Shown: positions 18,164 through 26,832 of the stretch, in pieces | How the letters are laid out: every line of letters starts with the position of its first letter | How positions within the stretch are numbered: position 1 is the stretch's first letter | Source: an uncultured Alphaproteobacteria bacterium | Lineage (GTDB): Bacteria > Pseudomonadota > Alphaproteobacteria > Rickettsiales > UBA1997 | Direction: 5' to 3' | Length of the DNA stretch: 55,310 bases | Assembly (NCBI GenBank): GCA_949288805.1 | Contig: CASELL010000012.1 | Coordinates: forward strand, 1-55,310 | Notes under the pieces: model-generated | The model's database searches: none | Told to the model about the DNA's origin: nothing | Seen by the model: the letters and a program-made list of their open reading frames with translations, nothing else | Made by a program: the position numbers and the translations under genes

Positions 18164-19191
18164 TCAACTTGTCTTGCTATAAATAATAATATAGCTGGAA
18201 TAGCGCTCAAATAATATAAATTAAAAATAATCAATATAAAGAAAAAAAATAAACAAAATATATTAAAATACTTTTTTTTTGAATATATAAAATATTCATT
18301 AAAAAATGGAACATATTTTAATGTAAATAATTTTAGTTGAGAAAGCTTACAAACAATTAAATCTGTGAATAAAAATACAAGAGTAATACCGATAACAACA
18401 GAAAAAATAATCTTATTTTTCAATTGTTTTATGTTTTTATCTAAGTTATCTTCAAATGTTATTGCAAAATAATCTTTATAAGAACTAAGTTCTTTATTTA
18501 GTTCACCAAAAAAATATATATAATTAGGCTTAAATGCTTTATAAACTATTATCGTGTCCCCTATTTCTGGCTCTTTTATGTTTTTACCATTAAACAAAAT
18601 ACCATCATCAATAACTTTGAACTTATCTCTTTTATATTTAGCAAAACGACCATCTTCATATGATAAATAAGAATCCAAATCGGTAAAAGACTCTTTATTT
18701 ATATCAAAAGAGTCTTCAATAATCTTTCCAGAAAACTCTTTCTTTTTGAATTTTATTGGCGTTAATTTAATTTTTTTTATATAATAATTTTTATTAATAG
18801 TATGGTTTTTTGTTTCTATGTTATTTAAAATAAAAAATGTTTCTTCATAAATGCTTCTATCTACGTTGTTATTTTTTGTTTTATCCCTAAAATTACTTGA
18901 ATCTATCGGTTTTCTACTCCAAATTTTTTTATAGTTATATGTAGCAATTTTAGAAGATGTTTCTTGAATTTCCGTCCATTGATATCTATATACTTCTCTA
19001 CTGACAGATACAACATCTTTTACTGTTAAAATCTCATCTTTATATGTTTCTTTATTTAAAATACTTCCTTTTATTGAACCGTATATATCATTTTTTTGTT
19101 TTAAAACACCAATATCATCTATTAAAGTAGATAATTTTAAAAAAATAAAAATAAAACAAAAAACATAAAAAAATAATAAAAAATATTTCAT
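18148..19191 (-). CDS. TMEM43 (LUMA) family membrane protein
   Basis: This 347-residue protein has an N-terminal membrane segment, a large soluble domain and three C-terminal hydrophobic segments (about residues 260-345). The soluble domain matches the TMEM43 pattern: VSREVYRYQWTEIQE, then YNYKKIWSRKPIDSSNFRD, a YEDGRFAKYKRD...IDDGILF segment, and EIGDTIIVYKAFKPN (family: GD.R..F). Eukaryotic TMEM43 is an inner-nuclear/ER membrane protein; bacterial relatives are of unknown function. The family call comes from recalled motif order. Confidence 0.65.
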   Translation of the reverse strand: MKYFLLFFYVFCFIFIFLKLSTLIDDIGVLKQKNDIYGSIKGSILNKETYKDEILTVKDVVSVSREVYRYQWTEIQETSSKIATYNYKKIWSRKPIDSSNFRDKTKNNNVDRSIYEETFFILNNIETKNHTINKNYYIKKIKLTPIKFKKKEFSGKIIEDSFDINKESFTDLDSYLSYEDGRFAKYKRDKFKVIDDGILFNGKNIKEPEIGDTIIVYKAFKPNYIYFFGELNKELSSYKDYFAITFEDNLDKNIKQLKNKIIFSVVIGITLVFLFTDLIVCKLSQLKLFTLKYVPFFNEYFIYSKKKYFNIFCLFFFFILIIFNLYYLSAIPAILLFIARQVDYFSI

Positions 19192-19277
19192 TATTTATAT
19201 ATTATACAACTTATATTATATATAAAATATAAAAAACAGTTTTTAATAATCAAATATTTTTTAATAAGTAAAAAGTA

Positions 19278-20258
19278 TTAAAAAAAATTATCAAAAAATA
19301 CATTAAAAGATAATTTTTTATCAAGATTATAAATATTAATTTCATTTATTGTTTTTATTAATAAATCGTACTGTTTTACTATTTTTGTTATACCAATATT
19401 TTTTAACAAAAAATCATAATAAATACTGTATTTCTCATTATAATCAAATGCTTTATCAAAAGAATAATGTATTATATCTGAAAATATTTTATCTAAAAAA
19501 ACACAAAATATTTCATATCTATCATCATTTAACACCTTATCCAAAAAACCTTGTATTTGTATAAAGTCTTTAGAAGTTATTAATTCTAATATATCTTGAT
19601 ATATATGTAAAGACTCAGTTTCCAATATTTTAATGGCCATATTAACCGATTGATTTGATAAAATATATAAATCTCTAACCTCTTCATCAGACATTTCAGG
19701 GATATCTATATCATCTTTATTAAAAACAGCCTTGACCCAACTCTCTATTTTTAAAGGAGGAACCAAAATTATATTACTTCTAGATATAATTGTTTTTATG
19801 GTTTTGTCAATATTATTACATATTAAAAAAATAAAAGTATTCTTTGGAGGTTCTTCTAGTGTTTTTAATAAAACATTTTGGGCGTTTATATTAAGTTTAT
19901 CTATACTATCAATAATTAACAATTTATATTTTGATATTGATGGAGTCATTCTTATTTCGTTTATAACTCTTCTAGCTTGACTAACATTTATTTCATTTTT
20001 TTTTGATGTGTTTTCTTTTCCATCCTCTGTTAAAGAATTAATATCTAATTTTATAAAATCAGTATGCCCACCACTTAATATTAATTTCTTTGTTTTTTCT
20101 ATATTTTCAACATCTAAAATTACCGGAGCTATATTCTCTGTTATAAACGTGCTCTTACCTATACCTTCTGATCCATAAATTAAATTACAATGGTGCAATT
20201 TATTGTCTTTAAATAACTTTAATATATTGCTTTCTATTTCTTCAAAACCAAAAATCAT
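19278..20258 (-). CDS. holB: DNA polymerase III subunit delta'
   Basis: This 326-residue clamp-loader subunit starts with an AAA+ fold: HHCNLIYGSEGIGKST as Walker A region (residues ~22-37), then KLLIIDSIDKLNINAQNVLLKTLEEPPKNTFIFLI, the classic delta' stretch with a degenerate Walker B and an SRS-like sensor (TIISRSNIILVPPL). The C-terminal collar domain is diverged. Its start overlaps the end of the Nudix-like gene by 4 bases. The zinc-finger cysteines of longer homologues were not seen. Confidence 0.9.
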   Translation of the reverse strand: MIFGFEEIESNILKLFKDNKLHHCNLIYGSEGIGKSTFITENIAPVILDVENIEKTKKLILSGGHTDFIKLDINSLTEDGKENTSKKNEINVSQARRVINEIRMTPSISKYKLLIIDSIDKLNINAQNVLLKTLEEPPKNTFIFLICNNIDKTIKTIISRSNIILVPPLKIESWVKAVFNKDDIDIPEMSDEEVRDLYILSNQSVNMAIKILETESLHIYQDILELITSKDFIQIQGFLDKVLNDDRYEIFCVFLDKIFSDIIHYSFDKAFDYNEKYSIYYDFLLKNIGITKIVKQYDLLIKTINEINIYNLDKKLSFNVFFDNFF

Positions 20259-21013
20259 TTCAATCTAACATTAATATAATCGTAATTAGTAAAATTCTCT
20301 TTTAAATGGAATTTAAAAGCCTGTCTAACTCTTTTAAAATATTTATCACTCAAAATTATATTACCAAGTGTTGTTATATTATTATTTATAAAATTAGCAT
20401 TTATATCTTTACTACTAACGTTAGTTTTTTGATTTAATATAATTATACAAGAGTTTTTAGATTTATATATACCTATTATTTTTGAATCATATAAATCTAT
20501 ATTTATGGAATCTTGTTTTAAATTTCTATTAATACAATTTAGTAAATCTATATTGTCCCCATCAACATCTTCTTCAGTTATAATTCCCCCCGGTAATTTA
20601 AAACCATCCTGATAATCAAGGATTAATATTTTATTGTCTTTTGTAGTAATCACAGAAGCAACAGACAATGGTAAAATAAAAAAATTCTTTTTTTCTATAA
20701 ACTTTTTATAACCACTTTCTTTACAGGCTAGATATGTTTTATAATCTCCCTTTTCAAAACTTATAAATACTTTACCGCCATAAGTCTCAAAGCTTCTAAG
20801 CCCATATATAATGTAATCTTTTAATTCTTTATCCTTTTTCTTACATTTAGCGAAATTATCATTTATAAATTTTAAAGCCTCATCACTAAAAAATCTATAT
20901 TCGTTGCTATATTCAGTTTCAAAGCTTTCAATATTTGCTGTATCTTCAAACAATATTAAGTAATCATTTATATCGTTTAAGATTAAATTTCTTATATTTT
21001 TTTTATTTATCAT
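20255..21013 (-). CDS. Nudix-like protein with a degenerate Nudix box
   Basis: This 252-residue protein has a central FKLPGGIITEEDVDGDN segment (about residues 145-161) that resembles the beginning of a Nudix domain (LPGG plus acidic turn). The canonical REUxEE glutamates that bind metal are absent; the sequence continues LLNCINRNLKQ instead. It may be a non-catalytic or diverged Nudix protein. It lies 5 bases after secB and overlaps holB by 4 bases, so it belongs to that operon. Confidence in the gene is high; confidence in the family is modest. Confidence 0.55.
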   Translation of the reverse strand: MINKKNIRNLILNDINDYLILFEDTANIESFETEYSNEYRFFSDEALKFINDNFAKCKKKDKELKDYIIYGLRSFETYGGKVFISFEKGDYKTYLACKESGYKKFIEKKNFFILPLSVASVITTKDNKILILDYQDGFKLPGGIITEEDVDGDNIDLLNCINRNLKQDSINIDLYDSKIIGIYKSKNSCIIILNQKTNVSSKDINANFINNNITTLGNIILSDKYFKRVRQAFKFHLKENFTNYDYINVRLK

Positions 21014-21018
21014 GTATT

Positions 21019-21462
21019 TTAATTTTTATTTAACATATCTTTTTTAGAATTATACATAGTTTCAAAATCCACAACATCTAACATAATTGGCGGAAAATTA
21101 GCATTAACACTAGTATTAGCAATTATACTTCTAGCAAAAGGAAATAATAATATAGGACAATCTATAAAGAGATTTTCTTGTATTAATTGTTCATCAACAT
21201 TTTTAATTGTAAATATACCAGCATAAACTAATTCAATTATAAACATTGTTTTATCATTAGTTTTAGCTGTTATATTAATAGCCATACTTAATTCAAAAAC
21301 TTCATTTTGTAATTTTGAAGCATTTAAATCAATAGATACATCCATTTTAGGCTTTACATCTTTGTATGTAAAAACTTCCGGAGCATTTGGATTTTCAAAA
21401 GAAAAATCCTTAATATATTGCATATTTGAAATTATCTCTGCCCCAGTTCTTTTGCTTATCAT
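21019..21462 (-). CDS. secB: protein-export chaperone SecB
   Basis: This 147-residue cytoplasmic tetrameric chaperone holds preproteins unfolded and hands them to SecA. The family patterns are clear: QYIKDFSFENPNAPEVF near the N-terminus, the VFELSMAINITA strand, and the C-terminal CPILLFPFARSIIANTSVNANFPPIMLDVVDF block. It is the first gene of a minus-strand group (secB, Nudix-like, holB) and is divergent from ybaB. Confidence 0.97.
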   Translation of the reverse strand: MISKRTGAEIISNMQYIKDFSFENPNAPEVFTYKDVKPKMDVSIDLNASKLQNEVFELSMAINITAKTNDKTMFIIELVYAGIFTIKNVDEQLIQENLFIDCPILLFPFARSIIANTSVNANFPPIMLDVVDFETMYNSKKDMLNKN

Positions 21463-21521
21463 GATAAATTGTAATTGTTATACATTATTATATTACATTT
21501 AAATAATTTATTTTCAAGATA

Positions 21522-21549
21522 TTGATTTTATTTTGTAAAGTTTTAAAAT
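21522..21549 (+). promoter_or_regulatory. promoter candidate for ybaB
   Basis: TTGATT (21522-21527), a 16-base spacer and TAAAAT (21544-21549) lie 30 bases before the ybaB ATG, in the divergent secB-ybaB gap. An alternative pair further downstream (TTGTAA / TTATAA, 18 bases) is almost as good. Confidence 0.3.
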
Positions 21550-21579
21550 TATTGTGTTATAAACAAATATAATAATATT

Positions 21580-21888
21580 ATGTTCAATATGCAACAAATA
21601 ATGCAACAAGCACAAGCTATGCAAAAAAAAGTAATGGAAAAACAAGAGGTTATGAGAGGAACTAATTTTGTTGGAGAAGCTGGAAATGGTGCTGTAAAAA
21701 TAACTCTAAATGGTGTTTATGAAATGAAAAAAATAGAAATAGACAACACCTTACTAGATGATAAAGAAATGTTAGAAGACTTAATAATGGTTGCCTATAA
21801 AAATTGTAAAGAAGAAATAACAAAAACATTAAAAAACAATTTTGGAGAACTAGGGGTAGATCCAAGTTTAATAGGTGATATGTTATAG
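21580..21888 (+). CDS. ybaB: YbaB/EbfC nucleoid-associated protein
   Basis: This 102-residue protein has the family's Gln/Met-rich N-terminal helix (QQIMQQAQAMQKKV), then the EAGNGAVKITLNGVYEMKKIEID core and a C-terminal helix that ends with the usual Gly-Met region (DPSLIGDML). YbaB dimers bind DNA and help organise the nucleoid. Its usual partners dnaX and recR are not adjacent. The 3' end overlaps the convergent NlpC/P60 gene by 6 bases. Confidence 0.95.
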   Translation: MFNMQQIMQQAQAMQKKVMEKQEVMRGTNFVGEAGNGAVKITLNGVYEMKKIEIDNTLLDDKEMLEDLIMVAYKNCKEEITKTLKNNFGELGVDPSLIGDML

Positions 21889-22311
21889 TCTATATCTATA
21901 ATAATATTTAATTTTAGAATACCAAAAATTATTTAAAGAGTTTTCTGCTACACAGCTAGCTTCTGTGTAGCAATGTATTATTCCTTTATCACTATATATA
22001 GCTATATGTTCTAAATTATTGTTAAAATTAAAATAAATTAAATCTCCAATTTGCAATTCTTCTTTGTTTATTTTAATAAAATATTTATCTAAAAATCTTT
22101 TCATTTCACCAATATTAGGATATCTTGAATATGTTAAATAATCATAATTTATTATATTTTTTCCATTATAATTAGAGCCAATTTCCTCTCCAACTTTCAT
22201 TATCAATCCTATACAATCAACACCACCTTTATTATAATTATTTATCTTGATTCTACCAGTATAATGAAACTTTGTTCCAAGCCATTGTCTAGCACATTCT
22301 ACTATATACAT
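21883..22311 (-). CDS. NlpC/P60 peptidase of gene-transfer-agent type (g14-like)
   Basis: This 142-residue cysteine peptidase has catalytic Cys in GGVDCIGL (about residue 33), His in LEHIAIY (about residue 107) and a third polar His in GIIHCYTEA. The start VECARQWLGTKFHYTGR matches the phage/GTA cell-wall peptidase branch rather than generic NlpC enzymes. It lies 14 bases downstream of a DUF2163 gene, the g13-g14 order of the RcGTA cluster. In GTA tails this enzyme opens peptidoglycan at injection. The flanking GTA genes (g12, g15) are absent here. Confidence 0.8.
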   Translation of the reverse strand: MYIVECARQWLGTKFHYTGRIKINNYNKGGVDCIGLIMKVGEEIGSNYNGKNIINYDYLTYSRYPNIGEMKRFLDKYFIKINKEELQIGDLIYFNFNNNLEHIAIYSDKGIIHCYTEASCVAENSLNNFWYSKIKYYYRYRL

Positions 22312-22325
22312 AATAAAAAATAAAA

Positions 22326-23132
22326 TTAATAAAACTTATACATTTTTGTAGTTGTTGATATAAAAGGTTCCCCTCTAAAATTAATAGCATTATTAAAAAC
22401 GTTACAACAAGTATCAAAAGTTTTATCACAACCAGCTATTATTTTAAAATTATCTCCAACTTTAATATTATAATTTAATCTACTACTTAAAACTATATTA
22501 TTATTAAAAGATTGTTTTACTTCCATACTTTGATTGTTTTCAAAATAAACAACTCCATATTTAAAATAATTTTTTTCTTTATTTATTATATCATCACCAC
22601 TACATAAAAATTCTGTATCGCTTTTTACTTCAACTACAACTCCATTAAAAGAAAAATTATCAATATTTAATGAACATTTTTTATCACAAAAACCTGCTCT
22701 ACACATAGGAGAATAAATTTCACCTATATTTTTATCTAGAACATCTAAAATACTACTAATATTTATTAATATTTTTCCATCAATAAGATTAATTGATTTT
22801 ATATAACCTTTTGTAATATATATTTTTTCAAATGTCTCTGTATTAATGAAAAATATCTCAATATTAGCACTATCAAATTTACCACTCAAAACTTCATCAA
22901 CATTTATATTATTGTTTTCAATAAAACCAACTATATTACTTTCACCACTACTCAAATCATTGTAAAACTTTTCATTATTACCATCAAAACCACAAGAAGA
23001 ATTATAAATAATATTATCAATAGTTAAATTAATAGAATTATCAGTAAAACCAATTATATCTCCATTTTTTAATGTTATTTTAAAACATTTTTTTAAATTA
23101 AAAACATCTTTATTTAAAACAATATTCTTCAT
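22326..23132 (-). CDS. GTA tail hub-like protein (DUF2163 / phage BR0599, g13-like)
   Basis: This 268-residue protein has an N-terminal DUF2163 region and a C-terminal phage_BR0599-type block. Two cysteine groups typical of the family are clear: SPMCRAGFCDKKCSLN (about residue 135) and AGCDKTFDTCCNVFNNAINFRGEPF at the end. In RcGTA the g13 product forms the tail hub. Together with the peptidase gene behind it, it is a two-gene GTA segment with no other structural genes in view. Confidence 0.8.
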   Translation of the reverse strand: MKNIVLNKDVFNLKKCFKITLKNGDIIGFTDNSINLTIDNIIYNSSCGFDGNNEKFYNDLSSGESNIVGFIENNNINVDEVLSGKFDSANIEIFFINTETFEKIYITKGYIKSINLIDGKILINISSILDVLDKNIGEIYSPMCRAGFCDKKCSLNIDNFSFNGVVVEVKSDTEFLCSGDDIINKEKNYFKYGVVYFENNQSMEVKQSFNNNIVLSSRLNYNIKVGDNFKIIAGCDKTFDTCCNVFNNAINFRGEPFISTTTKMYKFY

Positions 23133-23230
23133 ATATAAATATATATTTTTGTTTTATTAATATAATTTATAAAAAAATATGGAAGTATAAAAAAATTATT
23201 TTAATATTCTAAAAAAATAACATTCTGTTT

Positions 23231-23875
23231 ATGCTAGATTTTTTAGAAAAACAATCAAAAAACAACAAAGATAAATATTTAATAATAATGCTACATGGTT
23301 GGGGTAGTGATAAATACGATCTAATATCATTAGATTTTAATATAGACAACTTACATTACTTATCAGTAAATGCCCCTTATGAATGCGATTCTGGTTTTGG
23401 ATATCAATGGTTTTCATTGGAAGACATGAATGTTAATTCTATAATTAAAGAAATTAGAAATAACTATATAGTTTTAGAAAAGTTTATAGAAGAACAATCA
23501 ATGAAACTAAATATAGATTATAATCATATATTTTTATTAGGTTTTTCACAGGGTGCTATGATGTCTTTATACACAGGTATTAGATTAAATAAAAAATTAG
23601 CTGGAATAATATCTTTATCTGGATTATTGCCTGACACAATAGATAATTTAAAAAATTCACAAATAATGAAACAAAATATATTACTTTTACATGGAACTGA
23701 TGATAATGTTGTTCCTTTTAATTACTTCTTAGATACAAAAAAACTTTTTGATATTCTTAATTTTAATATTGAAGCACACTCTATAAATGATTTACAGCAT
23801 AGCATTAACAATGAAGAAATAGATATAATAAAATCATTTATTGAAAGAAATATTGGTGCGGCCGAGAGGACTTGA
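23231..23875 (+). CDS. alpha/beta hydrolase, phospholipase/carboxylesterase family
   Basis: This 214-residue protein has the oxyanion region LIIMLHGWGSDKYDL (about residues 17-31), the nucleophile elbow GFSQGAMMS (Ser near residue 112), the acid region LLLHGTDDNVVPF (Asp near 158) and a catalytic His in LQHSIN (about 190). It fits the YpfH/EstB carboxylesterase branch that cleaves short acyl esters. The last seven codons and the stop lie inside the antisense tRNA-Leu gene, so its true C-terminus may have been altered by drift or insertion at that border. Confidence 0.85.
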   Translation: MLDFLEKQSKNNKDKYLIIMLHGWGSDKYDLISLDFNIDNLHYLSVNAPYECDSGFGYQWFSLEDMNVNSIIKEIRNNYIVLEKFIEEQSMKLNIDYNHIFLLGFSQGAMMSLYTGIRLNKKLAGIISLSGLLPDTIDNLKNSQIMKQNILLLHGTDDNVVPFNYFLDTKKLFDILNFNIEAHSINDLQHSINNEEIDIIKSFIERNIGAAERT

Positions 23876-23938
23876 ACCTCCACCCCTTGCGGGACAACGA
23901 CCTCAACATTGCGCGTCTACCAGTTCCGCCACGACCGC
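23854..23938 (-). tRNA. tRNA-Leu(GAG)
   Basis: Read on the minus strand, 85 bases fold as a class II tRNA: acceptor GCGGTCG pairs with CGGCCGC (one G-T pair). The D-arm contains AACTGGTAGAC. The anticodon stem CAATG/CGTTG holds loop TTGAGGT (anticodon GAG), followed by a long variable arm and a GGTTCAAGTCC T-arm. CCA is encoded (23854-23856). GC content is far above the surroundings, as expected for a tRNA. It overlaps the 3' end of the esterase gene by 22 bases on the opposite strand. Confidence 0.97.
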
Positions 23939-23949
23939 TAACCTTTATT

Positions 23950-23977
23950 ATTATAAAACATTTTTTTTAAAAATAAA
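23950..23977 (-). promoter_or_regulatory. promoter candidate for tRNA-Leu
   Basis: A perfect TATAAT on the minus strand (23950-23955) lies 11 bases before the tRNA 5' end, with a weak TTTATT -35 (23972-23977) 16 bases upstream. Confidence 0.35.
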
Positions 23978-24044
23978 GTTTTTTTATTGTAAAAAAAATA
24001 TAATATATTATTTTATAGTAAGTATTTTATAATTAGAATAATTT

Positions 24045-24491
24045 ATGTATAAAATTACAATTTATACCGACGGTGCTTGTTCTGGCAACCCAGGGGTTGG
24101 TGGTTGGGGTGCTATTTTAATATATAAAGATAATAAAAAAGAATTGTATGGTGGTAATTTACATACAACAAATAATAAAATGGAATTAACAGCAGTTATT
24201 GAAGCCTTAAAATCTCTAAAAAAAGAATGTGAAATTGATTTATATACAGATAGTAAATATGTAAAAGATGGTATTACGGAATGGCTTTATAATTGGAAAA
24301 AAAATAATTGGAAAAACTCTCAAAAAAAAGATGTATTAAATAAAGAATTATGGCAAGAATTAGATAATTTACAATCAAGTCATAAAATTAATTGGTATTG
24401 GGTTAAGGGTCATGCTGATAATGAATTAAATAATAGAGCTGATGAATTAGCTAGATTAGGAATTAAAGAAATTAAAGAAGAATTAATTTAG
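24045..24491 (+). CDS. rnhA: ribonuclease HI
   Basis: This 148-residue enzyme cleaves RNA in RNA-DNA hybrids. The catalytic residues are all present: Asp in [11 protein letters not shown], Glu in [11 protein letters not shown], Asp in LYTDSKYV and Asp in NNRADELAR; the WVKGHAD loop is also there. Length is normal and the enzyme should be active. It is followed after 11 bases by rmuC, which has a strong ribosome binding site, so the two are probably cotranscribed. Confidence 0.97.
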   Translation: MYKITIYTDGACSGNPGVGGWGAILIYKDNKKELYGGNLHTTNNKMELTAVIEALKSLKKECEIDLYTDSKYVKDGITEWLYNWKKNNWKNSQKKDVLNKELWQELDNLQSSHKINWYWVKGHADNELNNRADELARLGIKEIKEELI

Positions 24492-24496
24492 GGGGT
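24491..24496 (+). promoter_or_regulatory. strong ribosome binding site before rmuC
   Basis: The bases AGGGGG sit 6 bases before the rmuC ATG at 24503. Such a G-rich Shine-Dalgarno element is rare in this AT-rich window and fixes the rmuC start. Confidence 0.6.
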
Positions 24497-24502
24497 ATTA
24501 TT

Positions 24503-25948
24503 ATGATTTTTTTATCTTTTATTTTAGGAGTAAGTAATATTTGTTTAATATTTTATATTATAAAAAATAAAAATAATGTTAATATTGAAGATTATAATAA
24601 TTTAAAAACTGAAAGAGATAATTTATTAATTGAAAAATCTAGACAAGAAACTATAATATTTGAAAGAGATAATAAAATTAATGAATTAAAAGAAAAAAAT
24701 ACCATACAATCAAATGAAATAGAAAACTTAAAAATTAACTATTATAATATAAAATCTAATAATGAGGTTTTACAATCTAAATTACAACAACAAGACAAAG
24801 ATATACAAAAATTAAAAGATGAAATGTCAATTAATTTTAAAAATATATCTAATAATATTATACAAGAACAAGGTGAAAACTTTAAAAAAACTCAAAGAGA
24901 TATATTTTCAGCATTTCAAAATGAAGTAAAACAATTTATATCTAAAGTAGAAGAAAATACAAAAACAAGTAATATTAATAAAACAGTTTTTGAAGAACAA
25001 ATGAAAATACTAAGCAATAAAAGTGAAAATCTAGCAAAAGAAGCAAATGATCTTACAACAGCATTAAAAGGAAATAAAAAAATACAAGGAAATTGGGGAG
25101 AAAGCCAACTTGAAAAATTGTTTGAAATGAATGGTTGGGTTGAAGGTGTTGACTATACAAAACAAGAAACTACATATAATGAAGAAGGTGAAATTCATAG
25201 ACCCGATTTTATTGTGAACTTACCTGATAATAGAAGAGTTGTAGTTGATTCTAAAGTTTCATTAGCAAATTATATTAACTATATCGAAGCAGAAAATAAA
25301 GAAGATAAAGAAAGATTTCTAAAAAGTTATGTGAATGATATTAAAAAACATATTAAAGAACTATCTAGTAAGGAATATCAAAAAGAATTAAAAGCAGAAT
25401 CACTTGATTATGTTTTTATGTTTATGCCATTAGAACATGCTTATATTGATGCTGTTAGTTTTGATAATACTATTTATAATAATGCTTTTGAAAATAAAAT
25501 TGCTATTGTTACATTTTCTTCTTTATTACCTATAATTAAAGCAATTAATAATTTATGGAATATTGAAAAACAAAATAAAAATACACAGCAAATTGTTGAT
25601 ATTGCTACTAAAATATATGATAAAATTGCTAATTTTCAAGAAGATATGGAAAAAGTTGGTAAAAATATAGAAAATGCTAAAAAATGTTATGATGAAAGTT
25701 ATAAAAAATTATATACTGGAAATGGTAATGTTATGAAATTAACAGGTGAAATGAAACAATATGGAATAAATAGTAATAAAAAATTAAAAAATGTTGATGA
25801 TATTGAAGATATAGAAGATCTAGAATTTACAGAAAATAACGATCTAGAATATTTAGAAAACAATAATCAAGATAATTTTAATTTTAATAACAATAATTTA
25901 TTTAATGCTAAAAATTTATCAATAATTAAAGGAGAAAATAATGACTAA
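24503..25948 (+). CDS. rmuC: DNA recombination protein RmuC
   Basis: This 481-residue protein has an N-terminal membrane anchor (residues 2-22), a long coiled coil (about 30-160) and a C-terminal RmuC nuclease-like domain. In that domain the family motifs IQGNWGESQLEKLFE, HRPDFIVNLPDNRRVVVDSKVSL and YVFMFMPLEHAYIDA are clear. RmuC limits DNA inversions and rearrangements, as known from E. coli. The extreme C-terminus is a low-complexity Asn/Asp/Glu tail. It overlaps the next gene by 8 bases. Confidence 0.93.
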   Translation: MIFLSFILGVSNICLIFYIIKNKNNVNIEDYNNLKTERDNLLIEKSRQETIIFERDNKINELKEKNTIQSNEIENLKINYYNIKSNNEVLQSKLQQQDKDIQKLKDEMSINFKNISNNIIQEQGENFKKTQRDIFSAFQNEVKQFISKVEENTKTSNINKTVFEEQMKILSNKSENLAKEANDLTTALKGNKKIQGNWGESQLEKLFEMNGWVEGVDYTKQETTYNEEGEIHRPDFIVNLPDNRRVVVDSKVSLANYINYIEAENKEDKERFLKSYVNDIKKHIKELSSKEYQKELKAESLDYVFMFMPLEHAYIDAVSFDNTIYNNAFENKIAIVTFSSLLPIIKAINNLWNIEKQNKNTQQIVDIATKIYDKIANFQEDMEKVGKNIENAKKCYDESYKKLYTGNGNVMKLTGEMKQYGINSNKKLKNVDDIEDIEDLEFTENNDLEYLENNNQDNFNFNNNNLFNAKNLSIIKGENND

Positions 25949-26516
25949 AAATATATTGGTGGCAATTGCTTGTAAAGAAGAAAGCTGTGGACTTTTTGAA
26001 ACTTTAGGTAATAATATTATTTTTACTGGTGTTGGCAAAATAAATGCCACATATAATTTAACTAGAAAAATATATGAATTAAATAACAATGTAGATCTAG
26101 TTATAAACTTTGGAAGCGTTGGTAGTAATAAGTTTGACAGGGGTAATTTGGTTTATTGTAGAAAGTTTATACAATATGATATGGACGCTAGAGAGTTTGG
26201 TTATGATATTGGTATTACACCTTCTGATGATAAAGAATTAATTTTAGAACATAAAAAAATTATTAATAATTTACCAGAAGCAATTTGTGGAACTGCTGAC
26301 TGTTTTAGCCCAAACGATGATTTAAAAAAAACAATAGATGTTGCAGACATGGAAAGCTATGCCCTAGCAAAAGTTTGTAAAAAAGAAAATATTGATTTTT
26401 GTTCTATAAAATATATTACTAATAATTTTAATTCTGGTGATGTTTTTGATTGGGATGAGGAATGTAAAAAAGGAGCTAAAAAAATGTTTGATTACTTCAA
26501 TAATAATTTTAAATAA
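25941..26516 (+). CDS. MTA/SAH nucleosidase-like protein (PNP/UDP phosphorylase family)
   Basis: This 191-residue protein shows the family features FTGVGKINATYNLTR, DLVINFGSVGSNKFDRGNLV and the purine-binding VADMESYALAKVCKK (the ME pair binds ribose), plus a late Asp in GDVFDWD. MtnN removes adenine from methylthioadenosine and S-adenosylhomocysteine. It is about 40 residues shorter than E. coli MtnN, so it may be a diverged nucleosidase. It overlaps rmuC by 8 bases. Confidence 0.75.
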   Translation: MTKNILVAIACKEESCGLFETLGNNIIFTGVGKINATYNLTRKIYELNNNVDLVINFGSVGSNKFDRGNLVYCRKFIQYDMDAREFGYDIGITPSDDKELILEHKKIINNLPEAICGTADCFSPNDDLKKTIDVADMESYALAKVCKKENIDFCSIKYITNNFNSGDVFDWDEECKKGAKKMFDYFNNNFK

Positions 26517-26832
26517 ATATATTATTAATAATAATTATTAATTAATTTTAATTATTTTTATTAATAATTTCTTCTTAAATATTTATATTCTAATATATAT
26601 TATTATAATATTAAGAAAAAATTAAATTAAATATAGTTTTTTTTTGAAAATTAGATATAAAATTATATAATAAATATAAAAAAAGTAAATCATAAGATAT
26701 CAAAACTAGTTTTAATTTTAAAACATCATACAGGACAGATAAAATAAAAACATTAGGTGGTAATATTAATTTAGACTTGTATTTTTAAAATAAATTATTA
26801 TATAATAATTAGTTTAATAATAAGTTTGCTTT
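26517..26832. other. 316-base intergenic region before htpG
   Basis: The first ~120 bases are A/T runs with no coding frame of note. A 12-base palindrome, AAAACTAGTTTT, lies at 26702-26713. A less AT-rich island follows at about 26730-26765, and then the htpG promoter candidate. No tRNA-like fold or small gene with a convincing start was seen. Confidence 0.5.
26777..26806 (+). promoter_or_regulatory. promoter candidate for htpG
   Basis: TTGTAT (26777-26782), an 18-base spacer and a perfect TATAAT (26801-26806) lie 26 bases before the htpG ATG. The -35 is preceded by GAC, so GACTTG could also be read as part of a heat-shock (RpoH) -35, but no matching CCAT-type -10 is present. Confidence 0.4.

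Noticed and set aside
23841-24032. Open frame of 63 codons on the plus strand across the tRNA
   Set aside because: It reads the antisense of tRNA-Leu and then AT-rich spacer; the Pro/Gln/His-rich part is the tRNA complement, not protein-like sequence.
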